Shown here: piece by piece, positions 15,634 to 24,676 of the stretch
How the letters are laid out: the number at the start of each line of letters is the position of its first letter
How positions within the stretch are numbered: the stretch's first letter is position 1
Assembly: GCA_045125245.1 (NCBI GenBank)
Contig: JBGVNF010000118.1
Location: 7,025-71,024, forward strand
Length of the DNA: 64,000 nucleotides
Reading direction: 5' to 3'
Origin: SVEL01 sp045125245
GTDB taxonomy: Bacteria > Bacillota > Clostridia > Lachnospirales > Lachnospiraceae
Program-made: the position numbers and the translations under genes
Notes under the pieces: generated by a model
Database searches by the model: none
Seen by the model: only the letters and a program-made list of their open reading frames with translations
Told to the model about the DNA's origin: nothing

Positions 15634-16227
15634 ATGGCAGTAAATAGAGTTCCAGTTCTTAAAAGATGTAGATCACTTGGTTTGGATCCTATCTATTTAG
15701 GAATCGACAAGAAGTCAAATAGAGAATTAAAGAGAGCAAATAAGAAGATCAGCGAGTACGGTCTTCAGTTAAGAGAAAAGCAGAAGGCTAAATTCATCTA
15801 TGGTGTATTAGAGAAGCCTTTCAGAAATTTATTTGAGAAGGCTCAGAAGATGCAGGGTCGTTCAGGTGAAAACCTTATGACACTCCTTGAGCTTAGACTT
15901 GATAACGTAATTTTCCGTTTAGGATATGCTAGAACAAGAAAAGAAGCTAGACAGATCGTTGACCACAAGCACGTATTAGTAAACGGCAAGTGTGTAAACA
16001 TCCCTTCATACCTTGTTAAGGCTGGCGATGTTATCGAAATTAAGGAAAAGAATAGAGATTCTCAGAGATATAAGGATATCCTCGAAGTAACAGAAGGAAG
16101 ACTTGTTCCAGAGTGGCTTGAGGCTGATCATGATAACTTCAAGGGTTCTGTTAAGCAGGTACCTACAAGAGATATCATTGATGTTCCTGTGGACGAAATG
16201 CTTATCGTCGAGTTATATTCTAAGTAA
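15634..16227 (+). CDS. rpsD: 30S ribosomal protein S4
   Basis: This 197-residue protein starts MAVNRVPVLKRCRSLGL and carries an S4 RNA-binding domain (LELRLDNVIFRLGYARTRKE near 88-107, then LVNGKCVNIPSYLVKAGD). S4 nucleates 30S assembly and acts as an autoregulator in both E. coli and B. subtilis. Here rpsD stays in the alpha operon, unlike B. subtilis where it is separate. Confidence 0.98.
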   Translation: MAVNRVPVLKRCRSLGLDPIYLGIDKKSNRELKRANKKISEYGLQLREKQKAKFIYGVLEKPFRNLFEKAQKMQGRSGENLMTLLELRLDNVIFRLGYARTRKEARQIVDHKHVLVNGKCVNIPSYLVKAGDVIEIKEKNRDSQRYKDILEVTEGRLVPEWLEADHDNFKGSVKQVPTRDIIDVPVDEMLIVELYSK

Positions 16228-16259
16228 TTCGATTAATCCAAAGAAGGAGGGGCTTTACA

Positions 16260-17219
16260 GTGTTCGATTTTGAGAAACCAAATATTGAGATTGTAGAAAT
16301 CTCAGAAGACAAGAAATATGGTAAGTTTGTTGTTGAACCACTTGAAAGAGGATATGGTACAACACTTGGTAATTCTTTAAGAAGAATTATGCTTTCCTCA
16401 TTACCAGGCGCTGCTGTTAGCCAGGTTAAGATTGAGGGCGTTCTTCATGAGTTTACATCAATTCCTGGAGTAAAGGAAGATGTAACAGAGATTATCATGA
16501 ATCTTAAGAGCTTATCTATTAAGAATAACAGCGAAACAAATGAACCTAAAGTAGCATACATCGAATTCAGCGGTGAAGGTGTTGTAACAGCAGCAGATAT
16601 TCACGCAGACGCTGATATTGAGATATTAAATCCTGATTTGGTTATTGCTACACTTAATGGTGGCGCAGATAGCAAATTGTACATGGAACTTACTATCACA
16701 AAGGGTAGAGGCTATGTAAGTGCTGATAAGAATAAGAATGATGATTTACCAATCGGTGTTATCGCCGTTGATTCAATCTACACTCCAGTTGAGAGAGTGA
16801 ACTTATCTATTCAGAACACACGTGTAGGTCAGATTACTGACTACGATAAGCTTACATTAGATGTATACACAAATGGTACATTAGCTCCAGACGAGGCTGT
16901 TTCTTTAGCAGCTAAGGTATTAAGCGAGCATTTAAGCTTATTCATTGATCTTTCTGAAATCGCAGACAAGGCTGATGTCATGGTTGAGAAGGAAGAAAGC
17001 GAAAAGGAAAAAGTTTTAGAGATGAACATTGATGAGTTAGAATTATCAGTTCGTTCATACAACTGCTTAAAGAGAGCAGGTATCAATACTGTAGAAGAGC
17101 TTACAAATAAGACTTCAGAAGATATGATGAAGGTTAGAAACTTAGGCCGTAAGTCACTTGAAGAAGTACTTGCAAAGCTTAAGGAGTTAGGCTTACAGTT
17201 AAAGGCAGGAGACGAGTAA
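16260..17219 (+). CDS. rpoA: RNA polymerase alpha subunit
   Basis: This 319-residue protein uses a GTG start at 16260 (MFDFEKPNIEIVEISEDKKY) with AAGGAGG upstream. The N-terminal assembly domain contains ERGYGTTLGNSLRRIMLSSL. The C-terminal domain has LELSVRSYNCLKRAGINTVE and VRNLGRKSLEEVLAKL, the DNA- and activator-binding helices. Length matches Firmicute alpha. Confidence 0.99.
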   Translation: MFDFEKPNIEIVEISEDKKYGKFVVEPLERGYGTTLGNSLRRIMLSSLPGAAVSQVKIEGVLHEFTSIPGVKEDVTEIIMNLKSLSIKNNSETNEPKVAYIEFSGEGVVTAADIHADADIEILNPDLVIATLNGGADSKLYMELTITKGRGYVSADKNKNDDLPIGVIAVDSIYTPVERVNLSIQNTRVGQITDYDKLTLDVYTNGTLAPDEAVSLAAKVLSEHLSLFIDLSEIADKADVMVEKEESEKEKVLEMNIDELELSVRSYNCLKRAGINTVEELTNKTSEDMMKVRNLGRKSLEEVLAKLKELGLQLKAGDE

Positions 17220-17326
17220 TCGTTCCACGTGCATATAATGTACGTTAAAGTAATTTATGGAAATAGATGTTCAGATAGTAAGACCAAAGGGCATTCTGAA
17301 GATCCCACAAATGGAGGTAAAATAAA

Positions 17327-17863
17327 ATGGCTGGATATAGAAAGCTTAGTAGAGAAACATCAGTAAGAAAGGCATTAATCAGAGCACAGGTAACAAGCTT
17401 ACTTGAGCATGGTAAGATCCGCACAACAGAAGCTAAGGCTAAGGAAATCCGTAAGGAAGTTGAGCACTTAATCGCACTTGCAGTTAAGGAAAAGGATAAC
17501 TTCGAGGAAGTAACAGTTAAGGCTAAGGTTGCTAAGAAGGATGCTGATGGCAAGAGAGTTAAAGAAGTAGTAGACGGTAAGAAGGTTACAGTTTACGAAG
17601 AAGTTGAGAAGACAATTAAGAAGGATCTTCCTTCAAGACTTCATGCTAGAAGACAGATGAACAAGGTTCTTTACACAGTAAAGGAAGTTCCAACAGATGC
17701 TGCTGGTAAGAAGAGAAACACAAAGGTTGTTGACTTAACAGATAAGTTATTCAATGAATATGCTCCAAAGTATGCAAATCGTAAGGGTGGTTACACAAGA
17801 ATCGTGAAGATCGGCCTTAGAAAAGGTGATGCAGCTATGGAAGTTCTCATCGAGTTAGTTTAA
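17327..17863 (+). CDS. rplQ: 50S ribosomal protein L17 with an internal insertion
   Basis: The protein is 178 residues, against about 120-127 in B. subtilis and E. coli. Its start (MAGYRKLSRETSVRKALIRA) and end (NRKGGYTRIVKIGLRKGDAA) are canonical. The extra length is mainly a lysine/glutamate/valine-rich insert at about residues 57-103, just before the conserved SRLHARRQ, plus a shorter one near 118-134. L17 lies near the tunnel exit, so the insert should be surface exposed. It is the last gene of the alpha operon and is followed by a terminator. Confidence 0.95.
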   Translation: MAGYRKLSRETSVRKALIRAQVTSLLEHGKIRTTEAKAKEIRKEVEHLIALAVKEKDNFEEVTVKAKVAKKDADGKRVKEVVDGKKVTVYEEVEKTIKKDLPSRLHARRQMNKVLYTVKEVPTDAAGKKRNTKVVDLTDKLFNEYAPKYANRKGGYTRIVKIGLRKGDAAMEVLIELV

Positions 17864-17893
17864 TTAAATATTAAGGCGTGAGCCATATATATT

Positions 17894-17950
17894 AAAACAA
17901 GAAGTCTTAGATTGATGCTATCATCATCTAGGACTTCTTGTTTTATAATC
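17894..17950 (+). terminator. Rho-independent terminator after rplQ
   Basis: AAAACAAGAAGTCTTAGAT (17894-17912) pairs almost completely with 17926-17944, and the right arm ends in TTTTAT. It closes the ribosomal superoperon. Confidence 0.85.
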
Positions 17951-18114
17951 ATAAGAATGATAATATAGAACTTAAGGTACAGTTGTAAAGACTTAATCGT
18001 AGGAAGTGTTTGGGAAAGATATTGTAAATTTAATGATAAATTGATTTAGTACATAAAAAGTACATATAGAAAATATATCCTTCGTGTATAACAAATTACA
18101 AAGGAGTTGGGATT

Positions 18115-20655
18115 ATGAAAAAATGGAAAATTATATTAAGTGTTTTATTGGCAAATATAATATTTTTTAGTGGAGCAGCTTTTATAGTTACTGCTACACA
18201 GGCATATGGAATCTTAGAAGAAATGAAATGGCATAGTGAAGGCGAAGCAAAATTGATTTTAAGGGATGATTCGTATATTCCTATATATGCTGGTGGCCTT
18301 AATAATGCTTTTGTTAATCAAAGAATTGTTAATTACATAGCAGACCTGCATTGTACGGATTATTCAGCTAGTTATGCAGTAGCTATGGAAGATAATAATG
18401 TTATAGCTGATCCATTAAATAAGCTTGTATTTCCTCGTTACGGAATAAATTATTATTCTGAAGAGGATAGAATCATTGATTTCGATAAATTCTTTACAGA
18501 TGATGAAATCAAAGATATGAAGAAGTTTTTTGAAAGTAATATAGGTAAACTTGATGAAGAAATAACTAGGATAGTTTGTTTTGGAAAGATGGATGATAAA
18601 TATATTTATCCTACACATATTGCTATCGGAAATGTGTATGATGAGGAGCTTACGAGAGAGAATATTCTAATAAATACGGATGAGAAAGCTTTAAATAAGA
18701 GCTATGCGATGCTTGTATATGAGATTCATAAGGAATATGTATATGAAAATGAAGAAAGATTAGTTGATATAGATTTGCAATCTTATCTACATCCAGATGA
18801 TGCAAAAGAATATATTTGGCCAATTACTTTTGATAGTTATTGTCCGGAGTATAAAGGTGATTTTGAACAAGTAGTAACAAATGTAAATAAATATAAAAAG
18901 TATATAAGTGAAAATGGAACATATGAGAGAAATTCTATTTTTACTTATAAGAAGATTTCGTCAAAACAGATAGAGGATTGCGGTCATGTTATCACCGAGT
19001 ATTATTCGTTTGTAGGAAAGCCATTTAAGCAGGCGATTGATGAGTGCCCAGAAAAATATATAGCGATATTACTTTTGCTTATTCCTGTTAATTTGTTTGT
19101 TATAATGGTAATTAATTCGCTGAAAAAAAACTATTATAAAGGAAATGGAGTAAAAGTAAAAAAATCAGACATAGTATTAGCAAATATAATGTTATTTGTT
19201 GCGTTGGTACTAGATATTACTATTATGCAGACAAAAAATATATTAATATCATTAGCTTATACATATTTTTTGCATCCACATATTATTATAGGAATGTTTT
19301 TATTTAATATATTTATCATATATTCTGCAAAAAAAATATATAATCGTCAGGTGATAAACGATAAAATTGCTAGCCAGATATTTTTCAGTGTTACTGATAA
19401 ATTAATAGACTGTGTGGATGAATTAGAAAGTATTAATCGTGGTATTTCCTTAGATTCTGATAAGTCAGATAGAGAGCTTTTTGATAAAGAGATAAGGAAT
19501 TTAGATGGTTATATAAGGGATGTAATAGAGTGGTCCAAGATGCAAGTAGGAGTACTTGAAATACATCCAGAAGAGGTGGAATTTGGCTATTTAGTAGAGG
19601 CGGTTATAAAAGATGTTAGTAAAGATACTAGAATAAAGATAATAACCAATATAGATATGAATATTGTAATAGAGGCAGATTTATCAAGACTAGCAAAGGC
19701 AGTAGCTGCATTTATAAGATTTGTAATAAGATTCTCAGAAGATAGAGAAGCCATATATGTGATTGTAGAAGAATCTGAGGACAAGGCATATTTTAAGGTT
19801 TCAAATAATCAGAATATCAAAAATCTAAATAGGAGAGCGTATAAGAACAAATCTAAGATGTTGGCGACATTTGATATGCTATTAGGCAAAAGCTATATTA
19901 GATTACATAATGGTGAGCATTGGTACTATGATGAGGAAGATGAATTTACTCAATATTTTGCGGTACCGCTTAAGTATATTGCTAAAAAGAAAAGCAAGAA
20001 GGATGTAAATCTTAAAGAAATATATGGAGTAATTGCTCATGAGCTTAAGACTCCTTTAAATGTTATGAAGCTATATAATGAGGCTCTTATGATTGGAAAT
20101 GTATCAGAAGAAAAGATAGAGAGATATAATTTAATTATTAAGACGCAATTAGAACTTATTGTGAATCAGGTACATGAATTTGTGGATTCGAACTATGTTA
20201 GTAGGGGAATTGTACATCCTAAAAAAGAAAGTGTGGATTTAGTAGAAGTTATTAATAAAACACTTGATAAATATAGTGTGATAATGGAAGATAAAGAGCT
20301 AACAGCTAATATAGAGGGAGTAGATAAGGCGGAGTTTATTTCAGATGCAACAGGTGTAAGAAGTATTGTATCAAATTATATTAATAATGCTATTAAGTAT
20401 AGTATGGTAGCTGAAACAATTAATATTTCTGTGGAAAAAGATGAAAGATTTGCTATAATAAAAATAGCAAATAAGGTGCCTGAAAATTTAAGATATAATA
20501 CTGAGGATAAGGACAAAAAGGTTATTAATCGAATAGAAAGAGATGGTTTAGGTTTAATTATAGCTAGGACATATCTTGATATTTGTAAGGCTAGCTACGG
20601 ATGTAATTATGCTGATGACAACGTGGAGTATTGGTTTAAGTTTCGTATAAAATAG
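18115..20655 (+). CDS. Membrane sensor histidine kinase with a degenerate second kinase core
   Basis: This 846-residue protein has a TM helix at about 8-30, an extracellular region to about 313, and hydrophobic segments at about 315-333, 351-369 and 376-405. A first kinase-like module (about 419-635) follows the DHp/HATPase pattern but lacks the histidine and the N- and G-boxes: at the N-box it reads AAFIRFVIRFS. A complete kinase core follows, with the H-box IAHELKTPLN (H642), N-box NYINNAIKYS (N758) and G-box DGLGL (810-814). It should autophosphorylate at H642 and pass phosphate to the regulator encoded 9 nt downstream. The stimulus is unknown; I do not recognise the sensor region. Confidence 0.88.
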   Translation: MKKWKIILSVLLANIIFFSGAAFIVTATQAYGILEEMKWHSEGEAKLILRDDSYIPIYAGGLNNAFVNQRIVNYIADLHCTDYSASYAVAMEDNNVIADPLNKLVFPRYGINYYSEEDRIIDFDKFFTDDEIKDMKKFFESNIGKLDEEITRIVCFGKMDDKYIYPTHIAIGNVYDEELTRENILINTDEKALNKSYAMLVYEIHKEYVYENEERLVDIDLQSYLHPDDAKEYIWPITFDSYCPEYKGDFEQVVTNVNKYKKYISENGTYERNSIFTYKKISSKQIEDCGHVITEYYSFVGKPFKQAIDECPEKYIAILLLLIPVNLFVIMVINSLKKNYYKGNGVKVKKSDIVLANIMLFVALVLDITIMQTKNILISLAYTYFLHPHIIIGMFLFNIFIIYSAKKIYNRQVINDKIASQIFFSVTDKLIDCVDELESINRGISLDSDKSDRELFDKEIRNLDGYIRDVIEWSKMQVGVLEIHPEEVEFGYLVEAVIKDVSKDTRIKIITNIDMNIVIEADLSRLAKAVAAFIRFVIRFSEDREAIYVIVEESEDKAYFKVSNNQNIKNLNRRAYKNKSKMLATFDMLLGKSYIRLHNGEHWYYDEEDEFTQYFAVPLKYIAKKKSKKDVNLKEIYGVIAHELKTPLNVMKLYNEALMIGNVSEEKIERYNLIIKTQLELIVNQVHEFVDSNYVSRGIVHPKKESVDLVEVINKTLDKYSVIMEDKELTANIEGVDKAEFISDATGVRSIVSNYINNAIKYSMVAETINISVEKDERFAIIKIANKVPENLRYNTEDKDKKVINRIERDGLGLIIARTYLDICKASYGCNYADDNVEYWFKFRIK

Positions 20656-20664
20656 AGGAATGAA

Positions 20665-21333
20665 ATGAGTGAAAGAATATTATTAGTAGAAGATAATGTT
20701 CAGGCAAATAATGTGGTGAAGGATTATTTCGTGGAAAAGGGATATGAGGTAGAGGCTGCCTTTGATGGAACAACGGGACTAAAGATGGCTAGAGCTAATG
20801 AATACGATGTAATCTTTCTTGATGCAATGATGCCTGGCATAGATGGGTTTACATTTTGCAAAATGATTAGACAAGAGAAAATTGTGCCAATCATTATGCT
20901 TACAAGCTTAGCTGATGAAGAAAATATGCTAAAAGGTTATGAGAACGGAGCAGATGATTATGTGACAAAGCCATTTTCAATGGCTGTATTACACGCAAAA
21001 ACAGTAGCTTTGTTAAAGCGTAGAAAGCTGACAATGGGTGATACAGATATTATTGATTGCGGTGCTTTGAAGGTTAATGTAGCAACTCATACCATAGATG
21101 TGGATTTAGAAACTAAGAAGCTACCTAAAAAGCAGTTTGAGATACTTATGTACTTAATAGAGAATAAGGGTATGATTCTTACCAGAGAGCAGATTTTGGA
21201 GCGTGCGTGGAGAGATGAATATGGTGTCTATGACAGAGTGGTAGATACGCATATAAAGAAGCTTCGAGCGTTGCTTGGAAGTGCAAGTGATATGATAGAA
21301 ACTGTAGTTGGTGTAGGGTATATGTGGAAGTAG
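20665..21333 (+). CDS. OmpR/PhoB-family response regulator
   Basis: This 222-residue protein has a receiver domain with acidic pocket E9/D10, phosphoacceptor D53 (FLDAMMPG) and the conserved lysine in YVTKPFS. The C-terminal winged helix is clear (MILTREQILERAWRDEY and DRVVDTHIKKLRALLG). It lies 9 nt behind the histidine kinase gene and is almost certainly its partner. Its targets are unknown; no direct-repeat operator was found at its own promoter. Confidence 0.95.
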   Translation: MSERILLVEDNVQANNVVKDYFVEKGYEVEAAFDGTTGLKMARANEYDVIFLDAMMPGIDGFTFCKMIRQEKIVPIIMLTSLADEENMLKGYENGADDYVTKPFSMAVLHAKTVALLKRRKLTMGDTDIIDCGALKVNVATHTIDVDLETKKLPKKQFEILMYLIENKGMILTREQILERAWRDEYGVYDRVVDTHIKKLRALLGSASDMIETVVGVGYMWK

Positions 21334-21350
21334 AGGATAAAGGTGTAGCA

Positions 21351-21872
21351 ATGAGAGAACTATTTACAATTGATTTGAAAAATTATAAGGAGAATGGAAC
21401 AGTAGGAAAAAGGCCTTCTGTTAGAGGAATCATTATAAAGGATGGAAAGATTGCTATGATGCATAGCCTTAAATATGATTACTATAAACTTCCAGGTGGT
21501 GGCATAGAAGAGGGTGAGGAATTAAGAGATACTCTTGTGCGTGAAGTAAAGGAAGAGAGCGGACTTGTAGTTAAGAAGGAAACTATCAAGGAATTTGGCT
21601 ATGTCAGACGTATTGAGAAGGGGATGTTTGAAGATATATTTATGCAGGAAAATTATTATTTTTTGTGTGATGTGGAGGATGAGATATCTAGTCAGGAATT
21701 GGATGATTACGAAGCTGAAGAAGGATTTACATTAGAGTTTGTTACACCAGAGCAAGCTATTAATGTTAATAATACCGGTGACCATAGGGAAAAGGTAGAG
21801 AAGCAGACTTTTACAGGTATGCTGACAAGAGAAAATAGAGTCCTTCAGATGGTTAGAGATGAATTGCTATAA
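21351..21872 (+). CDS. NUDIX hydrolase
   Basis: The protein is 173 residues from the ATG at 21351; an upstream in-frame ATG at 21324 lies inside the response-regulator gene and is less likely. A complete Nudix box is present (GGIEEGEELRDTLVREV followed by KEESGL), so it should bind Mg2+ and cleave a nucleoside diphosphate-X bond. The substrate cannot be told from sequence. It follows the response regulator by 17 nt and may be co-transcribed. Confidence 0.88.
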   Translation: MRELFTIDLKNYKENGTVGKRPSVRGIIIKDGKIAMMHSLKYDYYKLPGGGIEEGEELRDTLVREVKEESGLVVKKETIKEFGYVRRIEKGMFEDIFMQENYYFLCDVEDEISSQELDDYEAEEGFTLEFVTPEQAINVNNTGDHREKVEKQTFTGMLTRENRVLQMVRDELL

Positions 21873-21890
21873 ATATATTGGAGTATGTAT

Positions 21891-22529
21891 ATGGATTTGA
21901 AAGAATTTGAAAAAGAGTTTGCTACATTAGGAAATAATTATAAAACCAAGGATGTGGATAGGTTTAATAAGGGACTTATCAAGAGAGGGATAGAGGTTTC
22001 ATTTCTTAGAGAATTGGTTTTGGATAAACAGGAGTATCATAGGACATATTTTCAAGTATCTTTAGAACAGATGAAGACCATAGAAGAAAAGCTTGATTTT
22101 ATAGAGGAAAATTTTGATAAGCTTGATGATTGGTGGCATGTGGATCAGCTGGCACAGTTTGTTGATAAGCAGCTTACCTTTGATTTAGTATATAAAAGAG
22201 CGAAAGAATATATTAAGAGTGATTTGACATTTGCCAGAAGATGGGGCTATGTGATATTTATGCCAAGTCTTGTAAAAGATGTGAAGAAGGCAGACAAGAT
22301 ATTTAAATTATTTAAGGATGATGAAGAGTATTATGTTCAGATGGCAGAGGCATGGTTAATATCGTATCTTGGAATATATGTACCAGAAATGACTTATGAA
22401 TACTTAAAAGGATGTCCATTAAAATATAATATAGCAGGTAAGGGTATTCAAAAGATTTGTGACTCGTATAGGGTGAGTGATGAGTGGAAGGGTAAATTTA
22501 AATCATTAAGAGAATTGTATAAGAAGTAG
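21891..22529 (+). CDS. AlkD-like DNA alkylation repair protein
   Basis: The 212-residue protein is predicted all-helical, with the pattern of the AlkD/ALK HEAT-repeat glycosylase family (DDWWHVDQLAQFV near 81-93, FARRWGYVIFM near 113-123, and MAEAWLISYLGIY). Such enzymes excise N3- and N7-alkylated purines without base flipping. The ATG at 21891 is chosen because TTGGAG is 7 nt upstream; the ATG at 21885 is too close. It sits next to a NUDIX gene, giving a small repair-like pair. Confidence 0.7.
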   Translation: MDLKEFEKEFATLGNNYKTKDVDRFNKGLIKRGIEVSFLRELVLDKQEYHRTYFQVSLEQMKTIEEKLDFIEENFDKLDDWWHVDQLAQFVDKQLTFDLVYKRAKEYIKSDLTFARRWGYVIFMPSLVKDVKKADKIFKLFKDDEEYYVQMAEAWLISYLGIYVPEMTYEYLKGCPLKYNIAGKGIQKICDSYRVSDEWKGKFKSLRELYKK

Positions 22530-22611
22530 AAGTTGATGAATATTTATTAATGTCTTGGATGCTATACAGGGTATTTTTGAACATATTTGATAATGAGATA
22601 GGAGATAATAA

Positions 22612-23049
22612 ATGCTTACAATTATTCGAAATATGACAGAAGCAGACAGGGTTGAAGTTCGAAAAATGATGGAAGTTTTTTATGCATCACCCGCAGTTTT
22701 AAGTAACGGTTCTGCAGAAATTTTTGAAAATGATATAGCTAATTGTGTAAATGAATGTCCTTATTTGGAGGGATATATTTTTGAAGAGCAAAATGTAATC
22801 AAGGGTTATGCTATGGTTGCGAAAAGCTTTTCGACTGAATTTGGTAAGCCTTGCATATGGATAGAAGATTTGTATGTAAAAGATGAATTTAGAGGACAGG
22901 GTATAGGAACAATGTTTTTTGAATTTATAGGAAAAAAATATGAAGGATATGTGCAGCGTCTAGAGGTTGAAGAGGAAAATGAGAAGGCGGTTGCGGTGTA
23001 TGAGAAGTGTGGTTTTGAAGAGATTCCTTATATGGAGATGAAGAGGTAG
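22612..23049 (+). CDS. GNAT-family N-acetyltransferase
   Basis: This 145-residue protein has the GNAT acetyl-CoA motif A (IEDLYVKDEFRGQGIGTMFF, about residues 84-103, with R/QxxGxG as GQGIG) and motif B (AVAVYEKCGFEEIP). Substrate is unknown. It is a stand-alone domain of normal length, ending 6 nt before the Crp-family regulator gene, so the two are probably co-transcribed. Confidence 0.88.
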   Translation: MLTIIRNMTEADRVEVRKMMEVFYASPAVLSNGSAEIFENDIANCVNECPYLEGYIFEEQNVIKGYAMVAKSFSTEFGKPCIWIEDLYVKDEFRGQGIGTMFFEFIGKKYEGYVQRLEVEEENEKAVAVYEKCGFEEIPYMEMKR

Positions 23050-23055
23050 TATTCT

Positions 23056-23721
23056 ATGAGTATGGAATTGGTTTTTGAGAAATATTTTCCTTTTTGGGAA
23101 GAATTGAATGAAGCAGACAAAAAATATTTACAAGAGAATACAACTACTAAACATTTTGATAAAGAACAATCAGTTCATAGTAATATGGAGTGTTCGGGAG
23201 TGTTCATAGTGAAGAGTGGCAAGTTGCGTTTATATATGTGTTCTGATGAAGGAAAGGAAATTACATTATATAGACTTTCGCCAGGAGAGATGTGTATGTT
23301 ATCGGCTTCTTGCGTGTTACAAAGTATTACGTTTGATGTATTTGTTGATGCAGAGACATCGACCGATTGTTATATTATATCAGGAGCAGCATTTAATAAA
23401 GTGGCAGAAAAAGTTCCTGCGATGAAAATATTTGCGCTAGAGGCAGCAGTTTCACGTTTTTCTGATGTTATGTGGATTATGCAGCAGATTGTGTTTATGA
23501 ATCAGGATAAAAGGTTGGCGATTTTCTTGTTAGAAGAGGCGGAATCAAAGGGAGATAATATTATTACATTGACTCATGAGCAAATAGCAAGACATTTGGG
23601 TACAGCCAGAGAAGTTGTAAGTAGGATGTTAAAGCATTTGGCAAGTGATGGAGTCCTTGAAGTTACACGAAAGGGAATAAACATTATAGATATAAAGAAA
23701 TTAAGGAACATAGCATATTAG
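23056..23721 (+). CDS. Crp/Fnr-family transcription regulator
   Basis: This 221-residue protein has an N-terminal cyclic-nucleotide-binding-like beta-barrel (about 15-125), a dimer helix and a C-terminal winged helix (LTHEQIARHLGTAREVVSRM near 169-188). The recognition helix TAREVVSR keeps the R-E-x-x-x-R residues that read TGTGA half-sites in Crp. No N-terminal FNR cysteine cluster is seen. A matching palindrome (AGTGA-N6-TCACA) lies 0.8 kb away, upstream of the convergent iron-sulfur genes, so these are its likely targets. Its stop overlaps the opposing gene by 4 nt. Confidence 0.9.
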   Translation: MSMELVFEKYFPFWEELNEADKKYLQENTTTKHFDKEQSVHSNMECSGVFIVKSGKLRLYMCSDEGKEITLYRLSPGEMCMLSASCVLQSITFDVFVDAETSTDCYIISGAAFNKVAEKVPAMKIFALEAAVSRFSDVMWIMQQIVFMNQDKRLAIFLLEEAESKGDNIITLTHEQIARHLGTAREVVSRMLKHLASDGVLEVTRKGINIIDIKKLRNIAY

Positions 23722-24308
23722 AGTTCGTTGTTTTCTGTTGGATTTTTGATTTTACAAATCATTTGTGTCATTGTGCCCATTGGGCAATATACACACCAAG
23801 AGCGAGGCTTGAATAACACCATTGTTAATAAACCAAGCAATGTAGATGTAAGCATTATGCTATAAAAGCCAAAAGCAAATTGTGCAACACCTGCAGAAAA
23901 TAAAGTGCCATAATATGCCCAATTCCAGGGAACTTTAAAAGTCCAGAAGAGAGTAATTACTTGTTTAAGACTCTTTACGTCTGCAAAAACTAGATATGTA
24001 TTCCATAACATTAGCCCAAACATAATCATAAAAAAGGTTAGGAAGCCGTATCTAAACCATGGGGAAACCATCCATCTTGGCGTATCTTTTTTTTTTGATA
24101 ATCCAAAGCGTCCACCTAGCATAGAGAAAAGCTGACCTTTTCCGCAGTAGCGATTGCAGTAGCCTTTATTGCCTTTGATTATAGAAATCGCGAGAGGTGT
24201 TATAAAGCATATAAGACCTAACCAGGCGAATAAAATATTTACAAATCCAAGAAGTAAATAGATTGTTGAAAATATCCATAAATAGTCGTACCATTTCTTT
24301 TTATTCAT
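23718..24308 (-). CDS. Membrane 4Fe-4S binding protein, NapH/YccM-like
   Basis: This 196-residue protein has about four hydrophobic segments and two cysteine motifs, GYCNRYCGKGQLF near residues 49-61 and CVYCPMGTMTQ near 172-182, as in the NapH/CcoG-like polyferredoxin membrane family. It probably passes electrons between a membrane carrier and soluble ferredoxin. It overlaps the upstream ferredoxin gene by 8 nt, so they form an operon. In Clostridia such pairs occur with Crp-type regulators, often in nitric-oxide or hydroxylamine responses; that link is inference here. Confidence 0.8.
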   Translation of the reverse strand: MNKKKWYDYLWIFSTIYLLLGFVNILFAWLGLICFITPLAISIIKGNKGYCNRYCGKGQLFSMLGGRFGLSKKKDTPRWMVSPWFRYGFLTFFMIMFGLMLWNTYLVFADVKSLKQVITLFWTFKVPWNWAYYGTLFSAGVAQFAFGFYSIMLTSTLLGLLTMVLFKPRSWCVYCPMGTMTQMICKIKNPTENNEL

Positions 24309-24501
24309 TGTCGGTCACCTCGCTTATAGTAATAATGCTTGCAGGACATTTCTTTGCACACATTCCGCAGCCAACACATTTATCTGAATTGACAATGGCG
24401 TTAGTTCCTGTAGGAATTGATATAGCGTCAAGTTTACAGGCTGTAAGGCAACAGCCACATGCTACACATAGTTTTTTATTGATTATTGCTTTCTTTTTCA
24501 T
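24301..24501 (-). CDS. 2[4Fe-4S] ferredoxin-like protein
   Basis: This 66-residue protein contains two CxxCxxCxxxC clusters (CVACGCCLTACK near 12-23 and CVGCGMCAKKCP near 42-53), each able to bind a [4Fe-4S] cluster. It is the size of clostridial ferredoxins with a short basic N-terminus. AGGAGG at 24511-24516 (minus strand) sets the start. It is the first gene of a two-gene operon with the membrane iron-sulfur protein, and a Crp-type operator overlaps its promoter. Confidence 0.9.
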   Translation of the reverse strand: MKKKAIINKKLCVACGCCLTACKLDAISIPTGTNAIVNSDKCVGCGMCAKKCPASIITISEVTDNE

Positions 24502-24525
24502 AGTTTAATACCTCCTGTTTATTTG

Positions 24526-24567
24526 ATTATACAAAATAAAAATTTTTTTTCAGTGACTTTTATCACA
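24526..24567 (-). promoter_or_regulatory. Promoter and Crp-type operator of the ferredoxin operon
   Basis: On the minus strand an extended -10 TGTATAAT ends at 24526 and no good -35 exists. The palindrome AGTGACTTTTATCACA at 24552-24567 is centred about 41 bp before the predicted start, the classic class II activator position. Confidence 0.7.
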
Positions 24568-24676
24568 ATAGAGGGTTGGTGGATTATATTACATAAATAT
24601 TGTAAAGAGAGGTTAATTGCGGCATAATAGTTATGATTAAATTCGATTAAAAACATAATTAATGGAGGATATAATG

